Of a stretch of DNA of 64,000 nt, positions 44,550-56,018 are shown piece after piece. The notes beneath the pieces were generated by a model. That model saw nothing but the letters and a program-made list of their open reading frames with translations. It did no database searches and was not told the DNA's origin. Both the position numbers and the translations under genes were made by a program. Source of the DNA: Dolomedes plantarius (Eukaryota > Arthropoda > Arachnida > Araneae > Dolomedidae); assembly GCA_907164885.2 (NCBI GenBank), contig OU015490.1, positions 218,133,391-218,197,390 of the forward strand, read 5' to 3'. Within the stretch, counting starts at the first letter, position 1. Each line of letters begins with the position of its first letter.

Positions 44550-44781
44550 CTTAGTAAAATGTCAAATCCTTCAGGATTTAAATCATTTATAATGTAGGCA
44601 GAGGATGGATTTTTAATGCCATAGAAAGCCTTCTGAAAAAGAGGACTGTAGAAAGCCAATATACTCTTGTGGGCTTTAAATGTCCTGTTTTGAATTCTTA
44701 TTTCAGCATCAATGAAGAGTTGCTCATTGTAACAGCGGGTTAGGTTCTCTTGCAGTGTTCTTAGTTCCTTGAGGGCTGTCT
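44550..44781 (-). CDS. BTB-BACK gene B, BTB exon
   Basis: A 232-bp exon, too short and split to stand out as an ORF, between the acceptor TTCCATTTTAG and the donor GTATCA. After two bases completing a codon it reads TALKELRTLQENLTRCYNEQ, then the BTB core LFIDAEIRIQNRTFKAHKSI, LAFYSPLFQKAFYG and DLNPEGFDILL, with two bases of an Arg codon at the end. The invariant D-A-E/V, AHK and S-x-x-F positions of the BTB family are present. Its end phase joins the exon at 32286-31448 to give LLR-FLYASEI, as gene A joins MLR-YFYETGE. The ~12.3-kb intron between the two exons holds Tc1, hAT, foldback and mariner-like elements. No stop interrupts the exon. Confidence 0.82.
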
Positions 44782-45476
44782 CTAAAATGGAAGAATAAAC
44801 AAGATTAATCTTAAATTAAATATAATATTAAAATGTCTATGTAACACAACATTCACTTTTAAAACAATGTAACAAATGCACAAGATCAAACAATGTAATA
44901 AAAGCACATCATAAGATCTTTTTTACAAATTTTATTTCAACTCCTTGTTGTCAACTTTTGTTGTCAAGCTATTTTTTAAAATGTATGCTAAATTATTTAG
45001 ACACAATAATAAACCATGGTTTAAATTTAAATAGAGGATAATATAACTAAGCCGAATCAAATATAAAAACGTACATTACATAAATTTTTCATTACATACA
45101 GTGCATTTAGTAGAATTGCAAAAACTCTCTGAGATTCGCCACTGTAGCGTTGAAGGATTGTGTTGGGGTGTATTTAAAAGCTTATATATTATATTAACTT
45201 AATAATTAAAGTTAGAATTACTCTTTACAAACTTTAAAATCAATTTACTTCAAGAGTTGCCATTTGGCCGTTAGTGGTTAGTACATTTAAGTTAGATGGT
45301 AAAGTTGCGTTGTGTTATTTTTAAATGCAATAACCCATAAACAATTAATAATTATAATTAACACTGGTTCGAACTGAATGCTTCACTGTGGTGAATAATG
45401 AGCCAAAAGAAAAATGAAATTAAATCTAATAAATTTACTTAACCTTGGAGAACACCTAGAAATAAAATTATCTCAC

Positions 45477-45495
45477 CTAAAAGAAAAAGCTTCAT
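45477..45495 (-). other. Candidate alternative start micro-exon for gene B
   Basis: Minus strand: an acceptor-like TTTTTATTTCAG, five bases, then ATG AAG CTT TTT CTT TTA G and the donor GTGAGA. The single trailing base gives the correct phase for the BTB exon at 44781. It would start the protein MKLFLL. It is short enough to be chance. Confidence 0.3.
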
Positions 45496-45964
45496 ATCTG
45501 CTGAAATAAAAATAAAACCTAAAGCTGAAAATCAGAAAATTTACTAAAAAGGCAAGGACCGACATGACACCACTTTACAAACTAACATAACAATTTATTT
45601 AAGAATTTCCCTGACATTATAACAAACAAACTCATTAACTCCAGATCTTCTTAACATTATTCTGACAACCAAATTCAATTGAATAAATACAATTTCGTTT
45701 AAATGAGTTCTACTCTCCATAATACAAATAATTATCAATAAAACAATGCAAATAAGTGAAGTGGCTGGCGAATCAAAAAAAACTTCTAAATGAAAAAGTG
45801 ATGAGAAAAAAACAAAAGTAAAACTATAGAAAAATTCAGTAAACCAAAAAAAAAAGGAAATTAAAAACATATTACCCAATTAAAATGCTGCAGCACAAAA
45901 AAAACTATTATTTTAAAAAATCATGAGGGGCACCCCAGGCCAGCGCCATTTCTATAGCGTGCCG

Positions 45965-46056
45965 GCCGCCATCAAAAATCAAGACCTCTCTCTCCATCGT
46001 GGGTTGCGGGTCCGCCAAAAATCAACACATCTCTCTCCATCGTGGGTTGCGGGTCA
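45965..46056. repeat. Two-unit ~44-bp tandem repeat in a GC-rich patch
   Basis: TCTCTCTCCATCGTGGGTTG then CGGGTC is repeated, each copy preceded by a GCC-AAAAATCAA block. The surrounding 45923-46200 is C-rich with no convincing gene. Confidence 0.75.
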
Positions 46057-47652
46057 GCTCCCAGCCTCTTGCTCGCCTCCCCCTCTCTGTCTCCAAATCC
46101 CCATTGGACGTCCTTCTCACCCCTTTGTATGGCTACTCGTGGGTGAAAACGAGTGCGTCCTCGCTCCTTGATTTTAACAGGGAAATTCGGACCAACAGAA
46201 TTTGAGGGGCTTGAATTATAATTTGATAGGTAGTATAGTATTTTATTTTCAACTTTGATCTTGCATCAATTCAGGATTTATTTTCTTTTATTTTAAACTC
46301 TGGAACTAACTCGGCGTTTGGCGATCTCAGGCGTATCCATGCGCCTACCCCTCATCAAAACGGTGGTTTCGCTTATCTCTTGGCCAGCTGCAAAAAAGGG
46401 GTTGTTTCTTGAAATGGATGCTTCTGTTAATCCCTTTATCCGGTGTAGTCCTGGGTATGTGCTGTGAAAATACTGTGAAAATGGAGGAGATCTCGTTACA
46501 TTGCCTACCAGCCCAGCTTACACAAGGGTTTGGGTTCATAATACAAAATTTACTATTAATTGAAAAAACAAAAATAAAACACTCTAAAATTAATAATTAA
46601 CTATGTTGAATGTATACCAGCTACCGAAAAAAAACAATAAAAAAAAACAATATACCAGCGTACCAGACACCTCACAATTATTTCAAAATAAGGCTTATTA
46701 ATGTATCAATATTAACAATAAGGTATAACCTGTGATGATCTATTTCAAACTTAATTCTTCTCAATGTCAAAACATTTAGAGAAACTTGCGCACCTTCTCC
46801 AAATGCGATGACATTAATCAAATCAATTAATATCTGATCACCACAAGTATAACCCTTACATATATTTAGCAGAGGCTTAATAAATTGATTAAAACAAAGC
46901 ACAATCGTTACTAAAATTTACTTACTTTACTAATTTATTTATCTGAATACCCGATATTAATATTAACTTTAATCACTTCCAAAACTATTAATTATCATCA
47001 CAACACCACTTGAAAATCATATTACGCTTAATGAGATTTTAGAACATTTAAAATATGTAATTCACAAGTATGTAATTTAATCACGTTCTTTCATGCAGTT
47101 CAGAATTTTGCGACAGTTTTTGGCATGACTTGATGCAGCAAAAGTATGTGTCTTTTAAAATATGAGGATGGCTATACGCTATTATGCTTCAAATTCATTA
47201 CATACAGTGCATTTAGTAGAATTGCACAAACTCTCTGAGACTCCCCACATGAAAATCATATTACGCTTAATGTGATTTTAGAACACTTAAACTATGTATT
47301 TCCCAAGTATGTAGTTTAATCACTTTCTTTCATGCAGTTCAGAATTTCGCGACACTTCTTGGCATGACTTGATGCAGCAAAAGTATATATCTTTTAAAAT
47401 ATGAGGATGACTATACGTTACTATGCTGCAAATTATAAATTTGTACCATTTGTGTGATCTGAAAGCATTTAGACTTTTGGCTTACAGGTTGAAGTTTTAA
47501 GGTTTTTTTAATCAAAGCTTTGTGGTGATTTTATAAAATTATAGTTTAATTTATCAATTAATTTATTATTTTATTTTCAATATATTTTTCTCGTTGAAAC
47601 TATTTTTCCATTTCTAAAAATACCCAATAATGTTTGCACAGATCAGCTTTAA

Positions 47653-48329
47653 GGCGACAAGGGACCTTCCACCTCGAATTTTTAAATTTAATTTTTTACC
47701 TTATATACAGAATGAGAATAATTAATATTTTTTACTACGTTGAAAACCCTTAGAATTGAAAATAAGGATTTTTGGCAGAATACGGCCCAAAAACGGTTTT
47801 TCAAATTTTTTTCAAAAATGCTAGCATTTTTCAAAATTCTCCCTGCGCATTCCATATCATTTAAAACCCTTAAATGTTTTAATATAAGTTTATCATGTAT
47901 ATGTAAACATATTTCTGCATTAAACTTTTTGTATGAATCTAAAGCCATAAATATATACATATACTTTTATCTGCCTTTCATCTTTTTTTATGTTTTTGGA
48001 TGTTTTTACTTTACTTCGTGGTCTATAAATTTGAAAAATATTCATGGCTTTAACGAATTATGCACACATTTGTGAAAAACACTTTAATCAACAGTCCTGA
48101 GAAATCTGGGAGAAATTAGAAGAAAATGAATGAGCATGGAGCATTTTGAGAAAGTCTAGTATTTTTGAAGAATGCTTTGAAAAACATATCTTATTTTTCC
48201 ACTAAATACTCTTTTGTGGATACTAAGCGTCAACAATGCAGTAGAAAAGGATATTAGTTATTTTCATTGAGTATATAAAGTAATGTATTGAAAATTTAAA
48301 AGAAAACGAGGTCGAAGGTCCTTGTCCCC
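47653..48329. mobile_element. TTAA-flanked MITE, piggyBac type
   Basis: TTAA at 47649-47652 and 48330-48333. The ends are GGCGACAAGGGACCTTCCAC on the left and the inverse of GGGGACAAGGACCTTCGACC on the right. The interior has only AT-rich frames, including the ORF pair at 47688-48075 on opposite strands, without motifs. Confidence 0.78.
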
Positions 48330-48475
48330 TTAAGTGGAGATTAAAGAAAATAATATGTTAATTTATTTTCGAAAACTGAAGAACCTAACAAAAATGTCGT
48401 TGAAAATACACTTTTTTTAACCTTAGTCAAGTTACTTTTCAAATACACGAAGAATAATTATTTGTTTCAACTCCT

Positions 48476-49698
48476 GAAATATCTATAAAAGCAACAACAG
48501 ATCAAATACACTCAATTAGACAAATTCTGGAAAGAACAAAAGAATATAACATTGATACCTATCATCTTTTCATCGATTTGAGGGTGTATATGACAGCGTC
48601 AGCAGTTTAAAATTACTCGAAGCCATGATGGAATTCAATATACCAACGAAATTGATAAGTCTTACTGGAATGACTCAAGAAAGTAAAATTCAGAGTTAAA
48701 ATTATGTCAAGCCTCTCGGAGCCTTTCTATACAGAGAGGGGCTTGCGACAGGGAGACTCCCTCTCGTGCCTTTTGTTTAACTTGGCTCTAGAAAAGGCTA
48801 TAAGGGATTCCGAGATAAATACTAGTGGCACCATCCTACAGAGAACAATCCAATTGCTTTTTTTTGCCGATGATATTAATAACATTTGGGGAACTAGACA
48901 AGCTGTCGTTGAGGTTTTCGTTTCACTTGAGAATGCAGCGGGAAAGATGGGTCTAACCATCAATGAGGATAAAAATAAATTTATGATTGCAACAAATAAA
49001 AAAATAGATACAGCCCCTCTGGAGATCAATAACTACACATTTGAGAATGTAAAGCAATTTAGAATGTAAAGCAAATACCTGGGCATAATGACCTCAAGCT
49101 GCAATGACCTAAAAATTGAAATTAAAAGCAGACTAGCCATGGCTAATATATGTTTCTATGGCCTTAGAAACCAACTAAAATCCAAATTCATCAGCATTAA
49201 ATCAAAAATAAGTCTATATAAGACCGTGATAAGACCTGTTGTCTTATACGGGAGTGAATGCTGGGCCCTGAACAGGGCAGAGGAAGATCCTTTATTGATT
49301 TTTGAAAGAAAAATTTTGAGGAATATTTTTGGACCAATTATGCAAAATAACGTATAGAGAATCGCCTATAATCACGAAATATATAAAAAGTATGGCAAAC
49401 CTGACATCTTAAAGGTGGCAAAAGCATCTCGCATTAGGTGGCTAGGCCACATATTGAGATACGATGACACGTTTCCCACAAAAAATGTCACCTTTTCAAA
49501 TTTGGAGGGAATGCAACGAAGAGGAAGACCCCAAACCAGTTGGTTGGATAAGGTAGAAAAGGACCTAAGAACAATTGGAATGAACCGATGGAAAGCCATT
49601 GCACGTGATAGAGCTAGGTGGGGAAAAATTGGCGAGACAGCCTTGGCCTGTAACAGGCTGTAGTGCTAGCGAAGAACAAGAAGAAGAAATATCTATAA
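48476..49698 (+). mobile_element. RTE-clade non-LTR retrotransposon, 5'-truncated, 13-bp TSD
   Basis: GAAATATCTATAA is present at 48476-48488 and again at 49686-49698, exactly flanking the reverse transcriptase remnant: a target-site duplication. The 3' end carries GAAGAACAAGAAGAA, a simple tail. The left end starts in the middle of the reverse transcriptase, so the insertion is 5'-truncated. Confidence 0.88.
48500..49663 (+). pseudogene. RTE reverse transcriptase, C-terminal two thirds
   Basis: The frame starts with TDQIHSIRQILERTKEYNID and a DTYHLFIDL catalytic block, breaks, then resumes at 48704 with YTERGLRQGDSLSCLLFNLA and the active-site motif LLFFADDINNIW (FADD). After a stop at 49069 it continues with KYLGIMTSSCNDLKIEIKSR and RPVVLYGSECWALNRAEEDP, another stop near 49357, and RIRWLGHILRYDDTFPTKNV to 49663. 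This is the palm/thumb and C-terminal region of RTE-type LINEs. The endonuclease domain is absent, and frameshifts and stops make it non-functional. It sits in the sense-opposite orientation inside gene B's first intron. Confidence 0.88.
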
Positions 49699-49809
49699 CA
49701 CGATTAGACTGAAATATTTAAGTAATTTTGCCATCATTTCTTTGGGCAACATAAAAACTTGCTTGAATTCTTTATGGCTTATATACGGTTAGTGACCAAT
49801 CGTGTTTAA

Positions 49810-50512
49810 GGGGATGGTGGACATTGCAAAGCAATTTTTGAAATTTTTACCACAGAGATATGAAATTGTGCATATATATTCATTAAAGTATAACTATATT
49901 AAACACCTCACAAATTTTTTATAAGCATTTTTTTAAAAAATTTATATTTTAAAACTTGAAATTATTATTTTTTTCTAAAATGCTCCTTGCGATCCAAATT
50001 TTAACTTCTCCCCTTAATTCTGCATTTAAATTGCTTAGAAATATATTTTGAACAAATTTATGTATTACTTTGTACTTTCGTTAAATAGTTGATTTTTAAG
50101 AAGTATTTTTATGCTTGTACTCTGAATTTTCGGAAAATTTTTGTACTGTTGTACACTTAACTTAAACTTTCATAATCTGAATGATATCGAAACCTAAAAT
50201 GGATACATAACTTTAATGTATGAGAGGAGTCTTTATTATAAATTTTATAAAATTTTGTCAAAAATTATGATACAAGGAGCATTACAAAGTCTTACAAATC
50301 TGGAAATGACTCATTCTGAGAAAAAGCCATTTAAAAGATGTTTTTTCACCTACCTTTAATACTTACTTTTCTAAAGCCACCAAGTTTTCATTTTACTTTT
50401 CACTACATATTTTAAATGCATTTTATTCCAATATTATTTTTAAAATATTAGTACAACAAAAAAAAATCTAATTTTTGCTTGATTTTTGGTAAATTGAAAG
50501 TCCACCATCCCC
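49810..50512. mobile_element. Second TTAA-flanked MITE
   Basis: TTAA at 49806-49809 and 50513-50516; the left end GGGGATGGTGGACATTGC is the inverse of the right end (GAAAGTCCACCATCCCC). It shares the TTAAGGGGA start with the MITE at 47653. Non-coding interior. Confidence 0.8.
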
Positions 50513-50849
50513 TTAAGTTGGTCTAGTTTCAAATAATACTGACTAAAGAAGGAAGGACCTATAGAGATATAGAAACATCAGAAATATTTATAATCTGTAG
50601 AAATGGCAAGCCTTTTTGGTGTGGATTTAAAATTATGAAATCAAGATTTATACTTTACAATCTTTCTAATTAATTTTTTCTCTTTTCCCAAGTCTTTCGT
50701 AATTAAGAAATACATATCTCTGTACAACAATTAGGATAATTCCCAAACTGTTCTCCGTATATTTAAATGTATTTTGCATATAATGTAAGATAATATTAAT
50801 TTTTCTTCGAAGCCTCAGGAATTATGTACGAAAACAAAAGAAAACTTAC

Positions 50850-50895
50850 TTTTAAAAGGTATTTGAAGTCCCGAAAGTATGGATAGATCAGACAT
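50850..50895 (-). CDS. BTB-BACK gene B, candidate first coding exon
   Basis: On the minus strand an ATG in the context AAAGATGT opens MSDLSILSGLQIPFK and ends with one base of the next codon at the donor GTAAGTTTT. The single leftover base is exactly what the BTB exon at 44781 needs (it starts with two), giving IPFK-K-TALKELRTL. The intron would be about 6.1 kb and contain the two TTAA MITEs and the RTE copy. The short length means chance cannot be excluded; a transcript would settle it. Confidence 0.5.
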
Positions 50896-53360
50896 CTTTA
50901 CTTCTGAATTTTTTTTTGTTTTATTCCAAACTTCTGACGTATAACGAGCAGTGAACCTTGTTAATCACTTGATATTGAACAGCTGGCACATCCACATCGA
51001 CTGTTTCTTCTCCGATATCCCGTAACAAGCTTTTATCGCAACATGAATGTTACTATCAATTCATATAATCTGAAGGACAATGAATATCTAAATTCCGATA
51101 ACGAATTAAAAGTCATCTGTGCAGCACGCCTACCCTTACTGCGATAAAAGGGTTTTATTTCTTCCTTCAGATGGGAAGAGTTTTGTCAAGTGACAGACGC
51201 CTCGTTATCAAAGTCTACTTTCGTTTATTCAGATTTTTTTCATCGCAACGCAGGCCTGACTGCAGACTTCCAGTCAACGAATGCTCGAAAGACGGGTCTA
51301 GGTGGAAAGTCATAGGGCGGAAGAACTGACTTCAGAACTTTGTTCGGACTAGTGAGGAGGAAAATATGCTAAATATCCCCGGTCGTAGGGGAGAGCAAGG
51401 GGGGAGGGAGCCAAGAAGGTCCCGTGTTTTGGTTTTTCGCTTATAACTCGAAAACGGTTGATTCTACAAAACAAATTCGTATATGAAAATATAAGCTGAC
51501 AAAATTTCCTACAAAATGTATACATAAAGTTTATTTGTATCTTCAAAAGTTTCTGAGAAATGAGTCGGAGAAAATCGCTAATTTATGAAAAAAAGAAATT
51601 TTACCCCCCCCCCCTTTTTTTCTATAAACTTCGCCTCTGGAATTCTTTGCCGTCGATTTGAGAGACAAACCTTGGAAATGAACTTGTAAAGCATTAAATT
51701 TCCTTCATAACGAATATATTATTTAATGTTTTACCTTCATCTGTTAAAAAATTAGAGCAATTTTGTGATTCCCTACGAATTTCGAAAAATAAGCCTCAAA
51801 GCTGTAGTTTGCACTTTTTGCCGTTTAAATGGTTATGCCATCCACAAAAATTCTTTGTATGTGGACATGAAACCTCTTGTAATAATGTTTTGTACTTCTG
51901 TTCTTAAGGTGATTAGAAGGAGGGGGAGGAGGGTTAATGCAAATAGTACCTAACACGAACATTACAATACATGCAGATTGTGTTCTTTTACTAAAACATA
52001 CCTAATGAATTATACTCTTTGCATATGTAACAGAACCAACCCTAAATAAATAAGCTATATTATATAGACCGCAAGAGGGCGTTCCCAGAATTTCGTACGG
52101 CCAGCAAAAAAGTATTTTTGAAAAATACCAGAACCACTGATGACTGTCTGGAATGTGTGAAAAAGGAATATGCCCCTATACTCTTCATGCTTGAGCACTA
52201 CTGTAGACATAGTTCCAGAAGCATAGGTAAGAGATAATAAATGTGTATTAGTCAAGTATTTGGTTTCTAGTTTTTTATCGGTAGCACCATATAAATTAAC
52301 ACCATATTAATATGAAATCATTTAGAAAGAAAAGTGAGCCAGAATGCAGTTGTTTCGGATTTTAGAAGGTTTATCCATTCCTTAAATTAGATTAAATTAA
52401 AATAAATTATATGGAAATGTATTTTTATTTACGAAATAAACTAAAATTCTTAATATTATAAATAATTATAGTTTTTTTTTCATTAATATTGAGGCAAAAT
52501 GTTTTGTGGTTTATGCAATATTCAAACCCGGGTATATGGAAAAACTTAAGAACCGGAACCCAGTTCTGTATTTTTAGTCCTGTTCTTCAATCCTTACAAG
52601 GACCTAATCAATGGTTACAATAATAAAAATATCTTACTTTGAATTTTGACCTTATAACAATTTTTATTAATTCAGAACGTGACGTTGTAATTCAGTGCAA
52701 ATTACATTACAATAGAGTACTTTTCCGTTTAATAGATGTGAAGATCCCAAACATTATCCACAGAAAATTACATCCACGTCAATACTTTCTGAAACATAAC
52801 CTAGTGTTCTCACTAATATCTTTACATTATCGAGTTAATGTGGTAAGGAGGGCCACGATTCAGCTTAGTGTCTAAATGGTTATGTTCAGAGCTCCTATAA
52901 ATTGGTTCTCGGAGCAGGGGAATATCTTTAATACCATCTATCACATCGAGTTTATTGATGAGCCTGCGATAAGGGTGTACATAAAGCAAACAAGGTTTAA
53001 ATGCTGATTGATACAAATCTCCTGTTGATAAGCCGTAAACGTAAATGGCTTGTTAGCTTTGACAGTTCAATTCAGTTTTGAATAAAATGAATGTCCTGGA
53101 GAAATTCTGACGATTGTCTGAAAATTTTGAGTAATAAGTGGAGGTATGAATTCATCAGGTGAGATTACGCATCGAGTTTCACAAAGCTAGGAAAATTCAA
53201 TTAATTTTAATTCCTGTCGATGTGATAATGGATAATTTTACGGGCTAATATATTATCTTACAGAAATTTCCTTATCTCCCCGATGTTAAATCTTTCTCTA
53301 TTGCTTGCAATTTATAGGTAAATGATAATTTTACAACAATTATAAAATACGCATTATCGT
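50896..53360. other. Upstream region of gene B; non-coding
   Basis: If 50850-50895 is the first exon, the promoter would lie just above 50900. No TATA box or initiator was convincing. ORFs at 51349-51546, 52055-52255, 52639-52875 and 52822-53016 have no recognisable motif. A C-rich run lies at 51603-51614. Confidence 0.35.
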
Positions 53361-53400
53361 AGGCAGTGGCGTACGCAGGGTGGGAGGGGTATGGGGGTTA
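53358..53400. repeat. Possible transposon end (CAGTGGCGTACGCAGGG)
   Basis: GGCAGTGGCGTACGCAGGGT is the kind of terminus seen on hAT-type and related DNA transposons. No partner inverted repeat was found nearby. Confidence 0.3.
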
Positions 53401-53532
53401 AAAAACCCCATTGGTTCTGATTACATATATTTAATTAGGTTTAAGCTTTGCACTGATTGCTCAAAACTACTCTTTCATAGTAATCCCTCTTTGAAAATTT
53501 CTGCGTACGTTGCTGATTGTAGGCCTAATTAA

Positions 53533-54167
53533 CCCTTCGGCTGGAACATGATTATTTTTCCGCTTAGAGGGAACATCTGCCTGTGACGCAGATATAGATG
53601 GAATTTCTCTTTCCCGGGTATTCCTAACTAGAAATTCAGAGGGTATTTGTGGTTTATTACAGTTCATGGTAGACACAATCATCAAACCATTTCGTCTTGA
53701 TTCTTGACGAGCTTCTACGGAACAGAACCAATTATCACAGGTTACATTACGGATCGTTTTGTAGAGACTTTTAAGAAAATCAGTCTTACTCAGCCTTCAT
53801 TTCAAAACAGGTAACATAAAACAGGGTTGGGCCAAAGTCGTTCCCAGAACATTCAAAAACTCAAATCTTGTATGATTTTCAGCCTTACTGTATATTTTAT
53901 ACAAAATGCATGAAGAATATCTGCCTGACAGTGAGATATGTAAACATACTTTAGTGGAAATATCTGTATACTAGACAGACATTTCTAGAAAAATGGCACT
54001 TTTCTGAACCATAGAAAGCTGGCGTCACGAATCGCCCTTCCAAACTAAAGACAAGATGTTGACAGAAGCATATGTAGACTCCAGTACCCAAGGTCGAAGG
54101 TGAGCGGGGTGCAGCGTTGAATAAAGAAACAATAGCTGTCTGAGAGACAAATGTTCCGGCCGAAGGG
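53533..54167 (-). mobile_element. piggyBac-type non-autonomous element
   Basis: TTAA at 53529-53532 is followed by CCCTTCGGCTGGAACATG; the right end (54152-54167) is the inverse, CATTTGTCTC-side wording then ATGTTCCGGCCGAAGGG, followed by TAAA instead of TTAA. A transposase scrap is inside. Confidence 0.7.
53545..53790 (-). pseudogene. piggyBac transposase internal fragment
   Basis: On the minus strand SLYKTIRNVTCDNWFCSVEA then RQESRRNGLMIVSTMNCNKP and QIPSEFL match the piggyBac block NRNVTxDNWFTSxxLAxxL followed by LTLVGTxRKNKxxIPxEF, where the Asp of DNWF is the second catalytic residue. The frame then runs out through the terminal repeat. First and last catalytic regions are missing. Confidence 0.75.
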
Positions 54168-54779
54168 TAAACAAACCACGTAACTCAAAAAAATAAGATT
54201 TTAGGATTTTCAAACTATTACATTGGTTTATGGTCGCTGTACAACTCTGTCAAACCTCGTAACGCCAGTTCATCCCCAAAGAGTGAAGAACTACACATAC
54301 TACGTAACTCCTTAACTGTTGTTAACCTTGATAAGAAAAAGGATAATGATAGAGAAATTGATAGAATGATAGGAAATTTTGGTGGGGCTGGTACAAATGT
54401 ACCAATGAGAAAAATTATTTGGTGAGAAATGGGAAATGGCAAGTGATATCTGGTGGTAAGCAAATTAAATTTCCACAGCAGCAAAGAATAGTGGTTAAAA
54501 TACTATTGCGTTGTGTAATTTTAAATTCGTAAGATATTGTCAAAGTGAAATATTTACTTATCTATACTCGAGAATTTTAGCATCTGAAAAAAAACACAGT
54601 GTCCTTTCCGTGATGTTGGTAACACGTGGAAGTCGACGTACATCAGCTATAACCACGAGGACTCGGCTACGGGGAGTAGATGCAGCTAGGCCTACTTCGT
54701 AGAATCTGGTCCACGAGTCGATGCATAGAAATTAATTTGGAGCCTGGAAGTGGGACTTCTGAAGGTGAATCCCTTCTAG

Positions 54780-56003
54780 ATGTAGCACAGCAATGACTAA
54801 GTCTGGCCCAAAAGTCTGGCTAATACAGGAGCATTGCTGGATGATGTACTTGATGAATAATCGACGCATAAAGGATACTGGCACACGTTAAAATCTAATT
54901 ATACTTTATTCCTCGAAGACATGTTGATGATGACAGAATAAATTATACAAGCTTATGCCAGTGTCTTAAATAAGTTCGGAGACTAGATCAATTGAGGGAT
55001 CTCGCCCTGTTCACAAACAACACCACACATGGCGAAAAACGCTATTCGAAAAATACTCTAATAAATTTTCTCGTAAAAAATGCCAGCCTAACAAAATGCG
55101 CTTACTGCAAAAAATGCTGTTTTAAAAATGCACTCACGTCACCAAAGGACCAAAGGAAGATTGGTCTAACTGCACTACCTGGGCCACGCCCTCAAGTGCA
55201 GGCTTTCAGAAAGTAAGCAGCGGGGAACCATGATTGGACAGAAAGTAGAGAAAGAAGAAAAGTGATTGGAGCGCTCCGGATCTTCGAGTTCAATGCCTTC
55301 AGCTGGAATCACCGAAGTGATCCAGCATCGGGCAAGACAGTAGGAAAGAGAAATATAATACTGTAGAATTCTTCCCGGAATACTCACGCGTCACTGCAAG
55401 CGCGTTCTCTTATATAGAAGCATAGCCTGCTCACAGACTAGAGCTCGTAAGCGCTAGTATGCTTCCGCTCTGATAAATAGATCGCATCTCTCCTTTTGCA
55501 CATATTAATCAAATCAAACTTGTAGGAAGGGATAATTAAATAATTTACAAATGCTAGCTGTAGCAAAAGACTATATTAAAAACTAAATACTAAAAACTGC
55601 GATTACATTGTTATTATTATTAAGAAAATTCTGCGTATGAATACATTCTCTACCCTGCACGTGCTTATCAGTTAACTTACAGTTAAGTGAAGGATTCGAA
55701 TCGCCATGCGATTTCGAATATGAGAATCGATTCTGTTATTGATATATGTGATTATTGTAGATAATAACAATGTAATTGCTTTAAGACTTCAAACTGTACC
55801 TGGAAAATTATCAGTTATATTTTAATCATTAAGTTAACCGAGCAAAGTTAATATTAATACAGCTAGCGAATAATTAATTTAAGAGATGATATAAATTAAT
55901 GAAGTTAAATATAGTAGTTAATTAAAGTTGATATTGATAATTATATTTTATATTTAACAACTGGAAAGGTAATTAATTTTCTACATAGTGACATTATGTC
56001 ACA
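54780..56003 (-). repeat. 3' LTR of the Ty3/gypsy element (approximate)
   Basis: On the minus strand the LTR begins TGTGACATAATGTCACTATG at 56003, directly after a polypurine tract. A polyadenylation signal GGAATAAAGT lies near 54907. The far end is placed at about 54780 (a ...GTGCTACA end) by inference, since no second LTR copy is present to compare. TG...CA ends are consistent. Confidence 0.55.
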
Positions 56004-56005
56004 TA

Positions 56006-56018
56006 CCTCCCCCCTACA
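56006..56018 (-). promoter_or_regulatory. Polypurine tract of the Ty3/gypsy element
   Basis: CCTCCCCCCTAC on the plus strand is GTAGGGGGGAGG on the minus strand, immediately before TATGTGACATAATG. It would prime plus-strand DNA synthesis at the 3' LTR. Confidence 0.7.

Larger units (their letters stand above)
45120..47430. repeat. Dispersed short repeat and ~190-bp tandem duplication
   Basis: CATTACATACAGTGCATTTA plus GTAGAATTGCA and CTCTCTGAGA occurs at 45092-45140 and again at 47197-47245. Around the second copy, a block beginning TGAAAATCATATTACGCTTA is present twice in tandem (47009-47195 and 47248-47430), offset by about 240 bp and with ~90 percent agreement by eye. Confidence 0.7.

Noticed and set aside
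45923..46205. Plus-strand ORFs in a C-rich patch
   Set aside because: Two overlapping frames through a 44-bp tandem repeat, with no domain; not supported as genes.
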